From assembly GCF_001261775.1 (NCBI RefSeq), contig NZ_LN868536.1, positions 558,001 through 622,000 of the forward strand: DNA of 64,000 nt, in the 5' to 3' direction. This DNA is from Anaeromassilibacillus senegalensis (GTDB lineage: Bacteria > Bacillota > Clostridia > Oscillospirales > Acutalibacteraceae). The position numbers and the translations under genes are program-made. Below are positions 50,205 through 59,307 of the stretch, piece by piece. The stretch's first letter is position 1. Each line of letters begins with the position of its first letter. Under the pieces are notes generated by a model. It was not told the DNA's origin and searched no databases. It saw nothing but the letters and a program-made list of their open reading frames with translations.

Positions 50205-51044
50205 TTATTCGGCCGGAAGGACCGCGCCTTCGTAGGTGTCGTTGATATACTGGCGCACCTTATCGCTCTTCAGGGCTGCGAGCAGTGCTTTGAGGTCCTC
50301 GCGGTTTTCATCCCCTTTGCGGATGGCAACGACGTTTGCATAGGTGGCTGCAGCGACGGAATCGCTGGCTTCCACAGCCAGCGCGTCGCTGACCTTCAAG
50401 CCGCCGTCGATCGCGTAGTTGCCGTTGATAACGGCGACGTCGACGTCGGGAAGCGCACGGACCAGCTGTGCCGCTTCAATTTCCTTAAATTTGAGGTTCT
50501 TCGGATTCTCTGCAATATCCTTCGGTGTCGCGGCCAGGCCGGCGTCGTCCTTAACCTTGATCAGCCCCTGGTCCTGCAGGAGCAACAGCGCACGGGCCTC
50601 GTTGGTCGTGTCGTTCGGGACGGCGATGGTCGCGCCGTCTGCGAGATCCGCCAGGGAAGCGGTTTTGCCTGCGTATACGCCGAACGGCTCATAATGGATG
50701 GCCCCGATGGAAACCAGATCGGTCTGATTCTCTACGTTAAAGTCGTCCAGGTAGGGCTTATGTTGGAAGTAGTTGGCGTCCAGATTACCGTCCTGCAGCG
50801 CCAGATTGGGCTGTACATAATCGGAGAATTCCATAATTTTCAGTTCATAGCCCTGGTCCTTCAGAACTTCACCGGCAATTTTTAAAATTTCCGCGTGCGG
50901 CGCAGGGGAGGCGCCAACGGTAATCACTTTGGTTTCTCCGCCCGCGGCAGCGCCGCCGGAAGCGGTATTGCCCTCCTGCTGGCATCCTGCCAATAAGGAA
51001 ACAGAGAGAATGGCTGTCAATAAAAATGCGATAATTTTTTTCAT
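50205..51044 (-). CDS. metQ: Methionine ABC transporter substrate-binding lipoprotein MetQ
   Basis: The product has 279 residues of the NlpA family. The signal and lipobox read LLAGC with the lipidated cysteine near residue 21. KVITVGASPAPHAEIL, ANYFQHKPYLDDFN and FGVYAGK are the family blocks. It binds L- or D-methionine outside the membrane and delivers it to MetI/MetN. Start 51044 has AAAGGATG upstream. It is last in metNIQ. Confidence 0.95.
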   Translation of the reverse strand: MKKIIAFLLTAILSVSLLAGCQQEGNTASGGAAAGGETKVITVGASPAPHAEILKIAGEVLKDQGYELKIMEFSDYVQPNLALQDGNLDANYFQHKPYLDDFNVENQTDLVSIGAIHYEPFGVYAGKTASLADLADGATIAVPNDTTNEARALLLLQDQGLIKVKDDAGLAATPKDIAENPKNLKFKEIEAAQLVRALPDVDVAVINGNYAIDGGLKVSDALAVEASDSVAAATYANVVAIRKGDENREDLKALLAALKSDKVRQYINDTYEGAVLPAE

Positions 51045-51094
51045 GAAGATCATCCTTTCGTTGGTCCAAAACAGACCATTTATGAAAACGAAAC

Positions 51095-51754
51095 TTATTT
51101 GCGCCGGTCGGAATGCTTGGCGATGTTCATAATAATGCCCTGCAGAATTTGCACGACTACAATAATGAGCACGACAGTGACGAACATCACTTCGTCCTCG
51201 TAGCGGTAGTAGCCAAAGCGAATGGCGATGTCACCCAGTCCGCCCGCGCCGACGATGCCCGCCATAGCCGTATAGCCGAGAATGGTGACAGAGGCGATCG
51301 CGCAGTTGACGATCAGGGAAGGCCGGGCCTCCGGCAGCATGACCTTCCAGATGATCTGAAGAGTGGACGCGCCCATCGACTGGGAGGCTTCAATGACACC
51401 GACGTCCACTTCCTGAATGGAGCTTTCCACCAGGCGGGCCACGAACGGTGCGGCGGAGAGTGTCAGCGGCACGATTGCCGCAGTGGAGCCGAGCGTGGTG
51501 CCGACGACCCAGCGGGTGAATGGGATAATTGCCATCAGTAAGATGATAAAGGGAATGGAACGTGTAAGGTTTACAATGACGTCCAATACCTTGTATAGCA
51601 CCGGATGCGGGCGGATCCCGCCCTTTGCAAATGCGACCAGAGCGATGCCGAGCGGCAGTCCGATCACGTAGGCGAACAGTGTGGACACCAGGGTCATATA
51701 CAGGGTTTCACCAATGCCCTGCAGCAGCATCCAAAGCATGGCTTCATCCCACAT
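51095..51754 (-). CDS. metI: Methionine ABC transporter permease MetI
   Basis: The product has 219 residues and about five membrane helices with the permease coupling loop EASQSMGASTLQIIWKVMLPEARP. GGTGAGCGG precedes the ATG, and the start overlaps the end of metN by 11 bases. Confidence 0.95.
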   Translation of the reverse strand: MWDEAMLWMLLQGIGETLYMTLVSTLFAYVIGLPLGIALVAFAKGGIRPHPVLYKVLDVIVNLTRSIPFIILLMAIIPFTRWVVGTTLGSTAAIVPLTLSAAPFVARLVESSIQEVDVGVIEASQSMGASTLQIIWKVMLPEARPSLIVNCAIASVTILGYTAMAGIVGAGGLGDIAIRFGYYRYEDEVMFVTVVLIIVVVQILQGIIMNIAKHSDRRK

Positions 51755-52763
51755 TTCCGCTCACCTCCTCCACCGTTAAGCCGCGGCTGTCCAGATAGGA
51801 CATCATTTTATCCGCAAGCATCTGGTTTTCCGGCAGTTGGAGCACCATTTGCCCAAACGCCTTGCCTTCTATATTTTTGGTGTCTGCAAACATAATGTTC
51901 ACAGGCGACTGGAATGCCAGTACCATGTTGGCAATGACCGGCTCGAATGAGGAGGTACCGTCGAACACGATGCGCACCGAACGCCTGCCGGTAAAATGAT
52001 CCGTCGTATGCTTCCCTTCCGGGAAGACCAGGCGCTGTGCCGCCTCTGTCTTCGGATGAGAAAAAATCTCTGCCACGCTACCGGATTCGGCAATCCGGCT
52101 GTCGCTGATGATTGCCACACGGTTGCAGATCTCTTCTATTACGCTCATTTCATGCGTAATAATGACAATGGTGATGCCCAGACGTTTGTTAATATCTTTC
52201 AGCAGCGCCAGAATCGAAGAGGTGGTGTTTGGGTCCAGTGCGGAGGTTGCCTCGTCGCAGAGCAGCACCTTCGGATTAGTGGCGAGCGCCCGCGCAATGG
52301 CGATGCGCTGCTTCTGTCCGCCGGACAGCTGGGACGGGTAGGCATTTGCTTTATCGGTCAGGCCAACCAGGTCCAGCAGTTCTTTTGCGCGCTTTTTTGC
52401 TGTGTCTTTGTCCACGCCGGAGATTTCCAGGGGGAAGCGAATATTTCCCTCTGCGGTCCGCTGCATCAGCAGATTAAACTGCTGGAAAATCATGCCGATG
52501 GAGTGGCGCGCTTGCCGTAGCTGAGCATCGCTCAGATTGGCAAGGTCCAAACCGTCCAGGAGGACGGAACCTTCTGTGGGCTTTTCCAGCATGTTCATAC
52601 AGCGCACCAGCGTGCTCTTGCCGGCGCCGCTCATGCCGATGATGCCGAAAATATCTCCCTTTTCGATCTGGAGATCAATATTCCGCAGAGCGTGCACTTC
52701 CGCATTTTTGGTTTGAAAGGTTTTGCTGAGAGACCGTATTTGGATCATAGGTTTTCCAACCAC
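51744..52763 (-). CDS. metN: Methionine ABC transporter ATP-binding protein MetN
   Basis: The product has 339 residues. Walker A (GMSGAGKSTLVRC), the signature LSGGQKQRIAIARAL and Walker B (VLLCDEATSALDP) are intact. The C-terminal NIL domain (about 260-339) senses methionine and inhibits transport in relatives. The start is GTG at 52763 behind GAGGAGGGC. Confidence 0.95.
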   Translation of the reverse strand: MVGKPMIQIRSLSKTFQTKNAEVHALRNIDLQIEKGDIFGIIGMSGAGKSTLVRCMNMLEKPTEGSVLLDGLDLANLSDAQLRQARHSIGMIFQQFNLLMQRTAEGNIRFPLEISGVDKDTAKKRAKELLDLVGLTDKANAYPSQLSGGQKQRIAIARALATNPKVLLCDEATSALDPNTTSSILALLKDINKRLGITIVIITHEMSVIEEICNRVAIISDSRIAESGSVAEIFSHPKTEAAQRLVFPEGKHTTDHFTGRRSVRIVFDGTSSFEPVIANMVLAFQSPVNIMFADTKNIEGKAFGQMVLQLPENQMLADKMMSYLDSRGLTVEEVSGNVG

Positions 52764-52847
52764 GTCTGCGCCCTCCTCTTTCCTTACATATATAGTCGAT
52801 AGAATGGACGTTCCTGCCGCAAAATAAATCTAATTAATTTACTGGGA

Positions 52848-52876
52848 ATTATAGCTTTCTTTTGCGGGCTTGTCAA
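52848..52876 (-). promoter_or_regulatory. metNIQ promoter
   Basis: On the minus strand TTGACA (52871-52876), 17 nt and TATAAT (52848-52853) form a consensus promoter. The leader of about 78 nt to metN is too short for an S-box riboswitch with its terminator, and none of its conserved parts are seen. Confidence 0.82.
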
Positions 52877-52886
52877 GAATTCTTTT

Positions 52887-53561
52887 TTAAGCGTTCTTTT
52901 CCCGCATGCGCGCCACAAGCGCCTTGATCGGGATCCCTTTTTCTGTAAACATCCGCTCGTGCTCCGTGGGGGCATCCTGTGCGAAGAAGCCCGGTGCGGC
53001 GTGCAGGTCGTCTGTCCGGCGGACCAGGGCAAAACCGCCCGCCTCCAGATACTCCAGCGTGTCTGCAAATAACGCGTCGTCGTCCGTTTTAAACCAAAGC
53101 TCCCCGTCCGGCTGCAAAAACTGCCGGTAGCTGTTCAGCTGGCGCGGGTGCGTCAGGCGGCGCTTGTGGTGTTTGGCGCGCGGCCATGGGTTGCAGAAAT
53201 TGATGCAGACGCGCTGTACATTGTCCTCCGGTTTGATGATGTTGCAGATTTGCTCGACATTGTAGGCGGTCAGTGCGGCGTTATCAACAGGGCGTCCGAC
53301 TTCCTCGTAAGCGGCTTCAATGATTCGCTTGGCGGGGGCGAGCACGACGTCCTTGAGATCGACGCCGATGTAATTGATTGCCGGGTTTTGCGGGGCAAGC
53401 CCCGCGATGTACCACCCCTTGCCGCATCCCAGCTCCAAATGGATGGGCTGTTTGTGAGCGAACCAGTCCTGCCATTTGCCCGCGACCGGTTCGGCGCGGC
53501 GCACAAAAAACGGGCATGCGTTCAGTTCCGGTGTGGCCCAGGGTTTATTGCGCATCCGCAT
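52887..53561 (-). CDS. trmB: tRNA (guanine-N(7)-)-methyltransferase TrmB
   Basis: The product has 224 residues. It methylates G46 of tRNAs using SAM. The SAM loop HLELGCGKGWYIAGLA is near residue 42 and the catalytic region INFCNPWPRAKHHKRRL near 120. It overlaps the end of the ybaK-like gene by 17 bases. The metNIQ promoter lies between this gene's stop and metN. Confidence 0.93.
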   Translation of the reverse strand: MRMRNKPWATPELNACPFFVRRAEPVAGKWQDWFAHKQPIHLELGCGKGWYIAGLAPQNPAINYIGVDLKDVVLAPAKRIIEAAYEEVGRPVDNAALTAYNVEQICNIIKPEDNVQRVCINFCNPWPRAKHHKRRLTHPRQLNSYRQFLQPDGELWFKTDDDALFADTLEYLEAGGFALVRRTDDLHAAPGFFAQDAPTEHERMFTEKGIPIKALVARMREKNA

Positions 53562-54045
53562 GCTGTGTTCCTCCCGCTTCCCAGTTTTTGCAGACGTCCA
53601 CCCATTTCAGACTGTGGGAGCAGCGTTCCAGTTCTTCACAGGACAGTTCAATGGCGGAATTTGCGGTGCCGCAGGCGGGAAATACCGTGGCAAAACGGTG
53701 CAGGGATTCGTCGCAGTAGACCTTTGCCATGTCCGGGTTGCCGAACGGGCACACGCCGCCCACCGGGTAGCCGGTCAACGGAAGTACCTCGTCCGCGGAC
53801 AGCATTTTTGCTTTCATATGAAATTCCGCTTTGAATTTGCTGTTATCTATTTTCGCATCACCGGCGGCAACGACCAGAACGCAGCCTTCGTCCGCCTTCA
53901 AAGAAATGGTTTTGGCGATGCGGGCGGGCTCCACACCCACGGCCTGTGCCGCCAGTTCCACGGTGGCGCTGGAAACATCGAATTCCTGTACACGGTCCGC
54001 AACGCCGAACGGCCGCAGGTATTCCTTAACTGCTTCAATCGACAT
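53545..54045 (-). CDS. YbaK/EbsC-family aminoacyl-tRNA deacylase-like protein
   Basis: The product has 166 residues. The YbaK fold has the conserved lysine in ARIAKTISLK and GYPVGGVCPFG near residue 110. Relatives hydrolyse mischarged tRNAs such as Cys-tRNA-Pro. ATG 54045 follows GGGAGGAAG; the longer frame to 54261 would be unrelated to the family. It is co-directional with trmB. Confidence 0.9.
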   Translation of the reverse strand: MSIEAVKEYLRPFGVADRVQEFDVSSATVELAAQAVGVEPARIAKTISLKADEGCVLVVAAGDAKIDNSKFKAEFHMKAKMLSADEVLPLTGYPVGGVCPFGNPDMAKVYCDESLHRFATVFPACGTANSAIELSCEELERCSHSLKWVDVCKNWEAGGTQHADAQ

Positions 54046-54278
54046 GTTTCTTCCTCCCAAACCGGCTGAAAAAGCCGGTGTTTTACTGAATATGACTGAA
54101 ATTAAATTTAAGTATACCATACGAAAGGAGAATGAAAAATACTTGCAGAATATTTTGTGTATTGCGACAAAAAGTTTTTTCCCAATTTGCGCTTTCTGGT
54201 TGAGATTTTGTGAAATAGACCAGCCGACAAAATACGACCGGAGGGTTAAAAATTCGGACAAAAAAATGCGCGTTTAAT

Positions 54279-54308
54279 TTGCGATGGGGTAACAAGTTGT
54301 GCTATACT
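54279..54308 (+). promoter_or_regulatory. Promoter of the apbE-rnf unit
   Basis: TTGCGA (54279-54284), 18 nt and TATACT (54303-54308) form a moderate promoter 46 bp before apbE. The rest of the 308-bp gap from the divergent ybaK start is AT-rich and holds no other feature I can support. Confidence 0.55.
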
Positions 54309-54353
54309 AGGAAAGCAATTGAGGCAGCCGGTTTTATCACAATGGAGGCATAC

Positions 54354-55409
54354 ATGGATAAAAGTAAAAAAATCGCGTCCGGCCTGATGGTTGTTCTGCT
54401 TTTGATCATTGCAACGCTGGTGTTTTTATGGAAACAAACGGGTGCGCTGCAGGAGGAACCGTTTACCAGTACGTCGTTTGCAATGGGAACCTACGTGCAG
54501 CAGACGGTGTACGGAGAAAACGGCGAGCAGGCCGCACAAGAGGGCGACCGTGCGGTACAGGAGCTGGAGAACAAGATTTCCTGGCGTGTGGAAAGCGCCG
54601 ACGTCGCCCGCTTAAACGCTGCCGCCGGCACGGACTGGATCGACATTGCGCCGGAAACGGCGTCAATTTTGCAGGATGCCCTGGATGTGGCGGAACGCTC
54701 CAACGGCGCGTTTGACCCCACCATCCTGCCGATCAGCTCCCTCTGGGATTTTGGCGGAGAAAACCAGCATTTCCCCGGCGACGCGGAGCTGCAGCGGTTC
54801 CTGCCGTTTGTGGATTACCGCAATGTCCGCGTGGATGCGGAACAATCGAAAGCGTCGATCAAAATACGCGGTGCGGCGGTTGACCTCGGCGCCATTGGCA
54901 AGGGCGCCGCCTGCGACCAGATGGTGCGGGCCTATCAGGAAGCAAGTGCAAAAGCCGGCGTGGCGGCGGTGGGCGGCAGCATCGGCCTGTACGGGACAAA
55001 GCCCGGCGGCGGCGCCTGGCGGCTTGCCATACGGGACCCGGACAGCGGGAACGATAAGGCGGTTGAAATGGGTACGCTGGATTTGAAAGAAGGTTTTATT
55101 TCTACCTCCGGGTCGTATGAAAAAACCTTTGAAGAGGATGGGCGCACCTATCATCATTTGCTGGATCCGAAAACCGGGTATCCGGCGGATAACGGCCTGG
55201 TTTCCGTAACTGTGGTGTATCAAAATGGCGCGATGAGCGACGCGCTCTCCACAGCGGCGTTTGTCCTGGGGCTGGAGCAGGGCAGGGCGCTGTTGGAGGA
55301 ATACGGGGCGGGCGGCGTGTTCATCGACCGGGATCACCGCGTGACCGTTACAGAAAATCTGAAGGATGCGTTCCAGATTGTGTCGGACGCATATGCGTTG
55401 GCGGAATGA
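54354..55409 (+). CDS. apbE: FAD:protein FMN transferase ApbE
   Basis: The product has 351 residues. An N-terminal membrane anchor (about 6-24) precedes TSFAMGTYVQQTVYG, AVDLGAIGKGAACDQM near residue 183 and HHLLDPKTGYPADNG near 265. ApbE moves FMN from FAD onto Thr (or Ser) of RnfG and RnfD outside the membrane. ATG 54354 follows GGAGG. It is the first gene of the Rnf unit, which fits its role in maturation. Confidence 0.94.
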   Translation: MDKSKKIASGLMVVLLLIIATLVFLWKQTGALQEEPFTSTSFAMGTYVQQTVYGENGEQAAQEGDRAVQELENKISWRVESADVARLNAAAGTDWIDIAPETASILQDALDVAERSNGAFDPTILPISSLWDFGGENQHFPGDAELQRFLPFVDYRNVRVDAEQSKASIKIRGAAVDLGAIGKGAACDQMVRAYQEASAKAGVAAVGGSIGLYGTKPGGGAWRLAIRDPDSGNDKAVEMGTLDLKEGFISTSGSYEKTFEEDGRTYHHLLDPKTGYPADNGLVSVTVVYQNGAMSDALSTAAFVLGLEQGRALLEEYGAGGVFIDRDHRVTVTENLKDAFQIVSDAYALAE

Positions 55410-55831
55410 GCGGACGCAGGGAAACAGTGCGTACCTTCCAGAAGCAGGATTTGCTTTTAATCGTCTTTGCCGTTCTGCTGGCCGCGGCGGCATTTTCGTG
55501 GTTCCAGCTGCAGCCGTCGCGGGGACTGGTTGCGGTTGTGGAGCAGGAAGGGAATGTACTGTACCGGATTGATTTGGACCAACAGGCGCAAACGGAAATC
55601 CTCGATCTGGGCGGTCCATACCATGTGACGCTCGCGGTGGAGCCGGGGGCTGTCGCGTTTCAACATTCCGGCTGTCCGGATCAGACCTGTGTGCGTGTCG
55701 GGAAGCTGACCCGCGCGGGCCAGGCGGCGGTTTGCCTGCCTGCGCGGATTTCTGTCCGCCTGGAAGCGGCAGATGGGGAACAGGCCTTTGACGCGTATAC
55801 CGGCGCGGTGCAATGGGGGAAGGGACCATGA
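55406..55831 (+). CDS. NusG domain II-containing protein
   Basis: The product has 141 residues: one membrane helix (about 16-34) and an extracellular domain with the HSGCPDQTCVRVGKL motif and a terminal CLPARISV, typical of the NusG-II group often found beside Rnf or apbE genes. Two close cysteines suggest redox activity or metal binding. The stop of apbE overlaps its start (ATGAG). Confidence 0.85.
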   Translation: MSGRRETVRTFQKQDLLLIVFAVLLAAAAFSWFQLQPSRGLVAVVEQEGNVLYRIDLDQQAQTEILDLGGPYHVTLAVEPGAVAFQHSGCPDQTCVRVGKLTRAGQAAVCLPARISVRLEAADGEQAFDAYTGAVQWGKGP

Positions 55832-56373
55832 AAAAGGACAGGCTGAATCTTTCCCACAGCACCCGTTTTGTGGCGTTTAACGGGCTGCTGGCGGCGCTGG
55901 CGCTGGCGCTCTCCGCGCTGGAAGGCATGCTGCCGCCGATTCCCATGCTGCCTCCCGGGGCAAAGCTTGGGATTTCCAATTTGGCGACCATGTACGCGGC
56001 CGGCGCGGTGGGGCTGGGACCCGCGCTGTGCATCGCGGTGCTCAAAGGCCTGTTTGCGGGGATGACCCGCGGAGTGACTGCCATGCTGATGAGCCTTTCC
56101 GGCGGCGTGCTCAGCACGCTGGTGATGTGGCTCCTGTTACATAAAAAAGGAAAGCCCTTTGGCATGGTGGGGCTGGGCGTCGCGGGGGCGCTTTCCCACA
56201 ACGCGGCGCAGCTCTGTATAGCGGCGCTGCTGACAACGCCCGCTGTTGCGTGGTATATTCCCTGGCTGATCGTTTTTGGTGTTGTCTCCGGCATTCTCAC
56301 GGGTCTGGTGCTCCGTGCGGTTATGCCGTTTTTGGACAGATTGGGTCCCGGCAGTGAGGGCGCCGGTTTTTAA
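55828..56373 (+). CDS. Gx transporter family protein
   Basis: The product has 181 residues and about five membrane helices (LGISNLATMYAAGAVGLGPALCIAVLKG). The family was once called heptaprenyl diphosphate synthase component I; here it is a small transporter-like protein found with Rnf genes. Start 55828 overlaps the previous stop (ATGA) and follows GGGGGAAGG. The substrate is unknown. Confidence 0.82.
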   Translation: MKKDRLNLSHSTRFVAFNGLLAALALALSALEGMLPPIPMLPPGAKLGISNLATMYAAGAVGLGPALCIAVLKGLFAGMTRGVTAMLMSLSGGVLSTLVMWLLLHKKGKPFGMVGLGVAGALSHNAAQLCIAALLTTPAVAWYIPWLIVFGVVSGILTGLVLRAVMPFLDRLGPGSEGAGF

Positions 56374-56423
56374 CGGGCGCTTGCCGTTTGATAAAGGAAC
56401 TCTGAAAAAATGGAGGGAAAATA

Positions 56424-57767
56424 ATGGAGTTAACGTTTCCGGAAAAGCCATTTCATTCGCACGGCGGCGCGCATGTGCCGCACAGAAAGAACACGGCGCA
56501 GATGGAATCCGCCGTCATGCCGCCTCCCGCACAGGTGATGATCCCAATGCAGCAGCATTTGGGCGCGCCATGTGTACCGACCGTCAAGGTGGGCGACCTT
56601 GTGCAGGTGGGACAGAAGATCGCGGACAGCACCGCGTTTGTCAGTGCGCCCATTCATGCCAGTGTTTCCGGCAAGGTGAGCGCCGTGAAGCAGGTCATGC
56701 TTTCGGGCGGGCAGTACGTGGATGCGCTGGTGATCGATTCCGACGGGGAGATGACGGTTTCACCAGAAGTTAAGCCGCCGGAGGTCAATACGAAAGAAGA
56801 CTTTATCCAGGCGGTCCGGGAATCCGGTCTGGTTGGTCTGGGCGGCGCGGGCTTTCCGGCGCACGTCAAGCTGAACGTGCCAGAGGATAAGAATATTGAC
56901 ACGCTGATCATCAATGCCGCAGAGTGCGAACCTTACATAACGGCTGATCATCGGGAAGCCATTGAAAATTCCTGGGCGGTGCTTTCCGGCGTCTATGCGG
57001 TGAAGGAGATGCTGGGCATCGACCGCATGATCATTGCGGTGGAGAACAACAAACCCGACGTCATCGAAACGCTGAACAAGATTGCCTACGATGACAAGCG
57101 GGATCCGGAAAACCATGTGCGGGTTCTTCCCCTGCAGGCCAGCTACCCGCAGGGCGCGGAAAAGGTGCTGATCAAGTCCTGTACGGACCGCGAAGTGCCC
57201 ATGGGCAAGCTGCCGGCGGACGTCGGCTGTGTGGTCATGAACATTACGTCTGTCGCGTTTTTGGCGGATTACCTGAAGACCGGCATGCCGCTGGTCAAAA
57301 AGCGCGTGACAATCGACGGTTCCGCGGTGCAGTATCCCAAGAATGTCATTGTGCCGATCGGCACGCCGATCGAAGAAGTGATTCGCTTCTGCGGCGGCTA
57401 TAAAGTCCCCCCCAAGAAGATCCTGATGGGCGGTCCGATGATGGGCATCGCCATCACGGACGACAGCCTGCCCATTATTAAGCAAAACAACGGCATCATC
57501 TGTCTGGATGAAAAAGAGGCGCGCAGCCTTGAGCCAACCGCCTGTATTCGGTGCGGACGCTGTGTCAGTGGATGCCCGATGAGGCTGGTGCCGACCATGC
57601 TGGAAAAGTACGCGGAAAAGAAGATGGTGGAGGAGCTGCAGGAATACAGCATCATGGACTGCATGGAGTGCGGCACCTGCGCGTATAACTGCCCGGCGGG
57701 CCGTCCGCTGGTACAGGCCATCCGTCTCGGCAAGGCATTGATCCGAAACGCAGGAGGGAAGAAGTAA
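56424..57767 (+). CDS. rnfC: Electron transport complex subunit RnfC
   Basis: The product has 447 residues. HSHGGAHVPHRKNT near the start, the NAD/FMN region GLGGAGFPAHVK, NAAECEPYITADHR, and two 4Fe-4S motifs (CIRCGRCVSGCP and CMECGTCAYNCP) near the end. It takes electrons at or passes them to NAD+ on the cytoplasmic face. ATG 56424 has GGAGGGAAAA upstream. Confidence 0.96.
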   Translation: MELTFPEKPFHSHGGAHVPHRKNTAQMESAVMPPPAQVMIPMQQHLGAPCVPTVKVGDLVQVGQKIADSTAFVSAPIHASVSGKVSAVKQVMLSGGQYVDALVIDSDGEMTVSPEVKPPEVNTKEDFIQAVRESGLVGLGGAGFPAHVKLNVPEDKNIDTLIINAAECEPYITADHREAIENSWAVLSGVYAVKEMLGIDRMIIAVENNKPDVIETLNKIAYDDKRDPENHVRVLPLQASYPQGAEKVLIKSCTDREVPMGKLPADVGCVVMNITSVAFLADYLKTGMPLVKKRVTIDGSAVQYPKNVIVPIGTPIEEVIRFCGGYKVPPKKILMGGPMMGIAITDDSLPIIKQNNGIICLDEKEARSLEPTACIRCGRCVSGCPMRLVPTMLEKYAEKKMVEELQEYSIMDCMECGTCAYNCPAGRPLVQAIRLGKALIRNAGGKK

Positions 57768-58732
57768 TGGATACGAAGTTGATTGTATCATCGTCTCCGC
57801 ATTTGAAAAGTGGGGCGACCACACAGAAAATCATGCTGGATGTGATCATTGCCCTGGTTCCGGCGGCGATCGCCTCCTGCTTCATCTTTGGATTGCAGGC
57901 GCTGCTGCTTATTTTAACCTGTGTGGTATCCTGTGTGCTGTGCGAGTTTCTTTCCCGTAAAGTAATGAAGCGCGACAATACCATTCTCGACCTGAGCGCC
58001 GTCGTAACGGGCCTGCTGCTGGCATTCAATCTGCCGGTGACGATCAGCCCGGTGATCGCCGTATTCGGCAGCGTGGTTGCGATTGTGGTGGTCAAGCAGA
58101 TGTTCGGCGGCATTGGCCAAAACTTTGTCAATCCGGCGCTGACAGCGCGCATCGTGCTGATGGCATCCTTCCCGGCAAAGATGAGCAATTGGGTGGTGCC
58201 CTTCTGGTACCGCAGCGCCCATCCGGACGCGGTCACGACGGCTTCTCCGCTCGGTTTACTCAAGCAGGGCGCGGCGGATCAGATTCCCAGCCATCTCGAT
58301 ATGCTGCTGGGTGCCCGTGCGGGCTGCCTGGGTGAAACCTGTGCGGTTGCCCTGATTTTGGGCGGCATCTATCTGGTGGCGCGCAAGGTGATCAGCCCGG
58401 TCATCCCGCTGTGTTACCTCGGCACGGTTTCCGTGTTCTCTCTGCTTGCGGGACGCGATGTCATTCTGGACCTGCTGTCCGGCGGCCTGCTGCTCGGCGC
58501 GATTTTTATGGCGACCGATTACACGACCTCTCCCATTCATTTTAAGGGACGGATCGTGTTTGCTGTTGGCTGCGGCATTCTGACCATGCTGATCCGTATG
58601 TTTGGTTCACTGCCGGAAGGCGTGTCTTTCTCCATTATTATTATGAACATTCTGGTACCGCTGATTGAGCGGGTGACGCGCCCGCGGCCCTTCGGTGTGA
58701 AAAAAGAAAAGAAGGAGGGCGCGCAGGGATGA
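57767..58732 (+). CDS. rnfD: Electron transport complex subunit RnfD
   Basis: The product has 321 residues and about eight to nine membrane helices. The flavinylation site region reads DAVTTASPLG (154-163), where RnfD proteins usually have an S/T-G-A-T-type motif, so the acceptor would be Ser160. The start overlaps the rnfC stop by one base. Confidence 0.94.
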   Translation: MDTKLIVSSSPHLKSGATTQKIMLDVIIALVPAAIASCFIFGLQALLLILTCVVSCVLCEFLSRKVMKRDNTILDLSAVVTGLLLAFNLPVTISPVIAVFGSVVAIVVVKQMFGGIGQNFVNPALTARIVLMASFPAKMSNWVVPFWYRSAHPDAVTTASPLGLLKQGAADQIPSHLDMLLGARAGCLGETCAVALILGGIYLVARKVISPVIPLCYLGTVSVFSLLAGRDVILDLLSGGLLLGAIFMATDYTTSPIHFKGRIVFAVGCGILTMLIRMFGSLPEGVSFSIIIMNILVPLIERVTRPRPFGVKKEKKEGAQG

Positions 58733-59307
58733 AACTGAATCCAAAAGAAATTATCCGCCCTGCTGTAATGCTGACTGTGATCTGTCTGGTGGTAACCGCG
58801 CTTCTGGCGGGAACCAACCTGCTGACCAAGGATCAGATTGAGCGGCAGAAACAGGAGGCGGCCAGAACCTCCCGCGAGCTGGTGCTGCCCGGTGTGACGG
58901 AATTTGAAGAGGCGAAAACAACCGGTGCGGAGGGCGAAGAAGTCAGCTACTACATCGGGAAAAACGGCGGAGAAATCGCCGGCTATGTCTTTACGACGAC
59001 CGCCAGCTCCTACGGCGGGCAGATCCAGGTCATGACCGGTATCCAGGCGGACGGTGCGGTCACCGGCGTGGAGCTCCTGAGCATCAACGACACGCCCGGC
59101 CTCGGTATGAACGCGCAGAAAGAGGACTTTCGTGCGCAGTACCATCAGGCAATCCCGGAATCCGGCCAGTTCTCCGTGATTAAATCCGGCGATCAGCAGG
59201 ACGGCGAAATCATGGCGATGACCGGCGCAACGATTACCAGCCAGGGCGTGACGGATGCGGTAAACAGCGCCATAGCGCTGTATCAGACAGTGAAAGGCGG
59301 TGCATGA
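58729..59307 (+). CDS. rnfG: Electron transport complex subunit RnfG
   Basis: The product has 192 residues. A membrane anchor (about 8-30) precedes an extracytoplasmic FMN-binding domain. T165-G-A-T168 is the ApbE target, with the FMN on Thr168 by analogy with NqrC. NDTPGLGMNAQ near residue 120 is also typical. It overlaps rnfD by four bases. Confidence 0.95.
   Translation: MKLNPKEIIRPAVMLTVICLVVTALLAGTNLLTKDQIERQKQEAARTSRELVLPGVTEFEEAKTTGAEGEEVSYYIGKNGGEIAGYVFTTTASSYGGQIQVMTGIQADGAVTGVELLSINDTPGLGMNAQKEDFRAQYHQAIPESGQFSVIKSGDQQDGEIMAMTGATITSQGVTDAVNSAIALYQTVKGGA

Noticed and set aside
50011..50235. 74-residue plus-strand frame with long lysine runs
   Set aside because: It lies in the garbled, probably misassembled duplication.
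52764..52886. S-box riboswitch before metNIQ
   Set aside because: The leader is too short and lacks the conserved parts.
54663..56300. 545-residue minus-strand frame over apbE, NusG-II and Gx genes
   Set aside because: Proline/arginine-rich shadow of three well supported overlapping genes on the plus strand.
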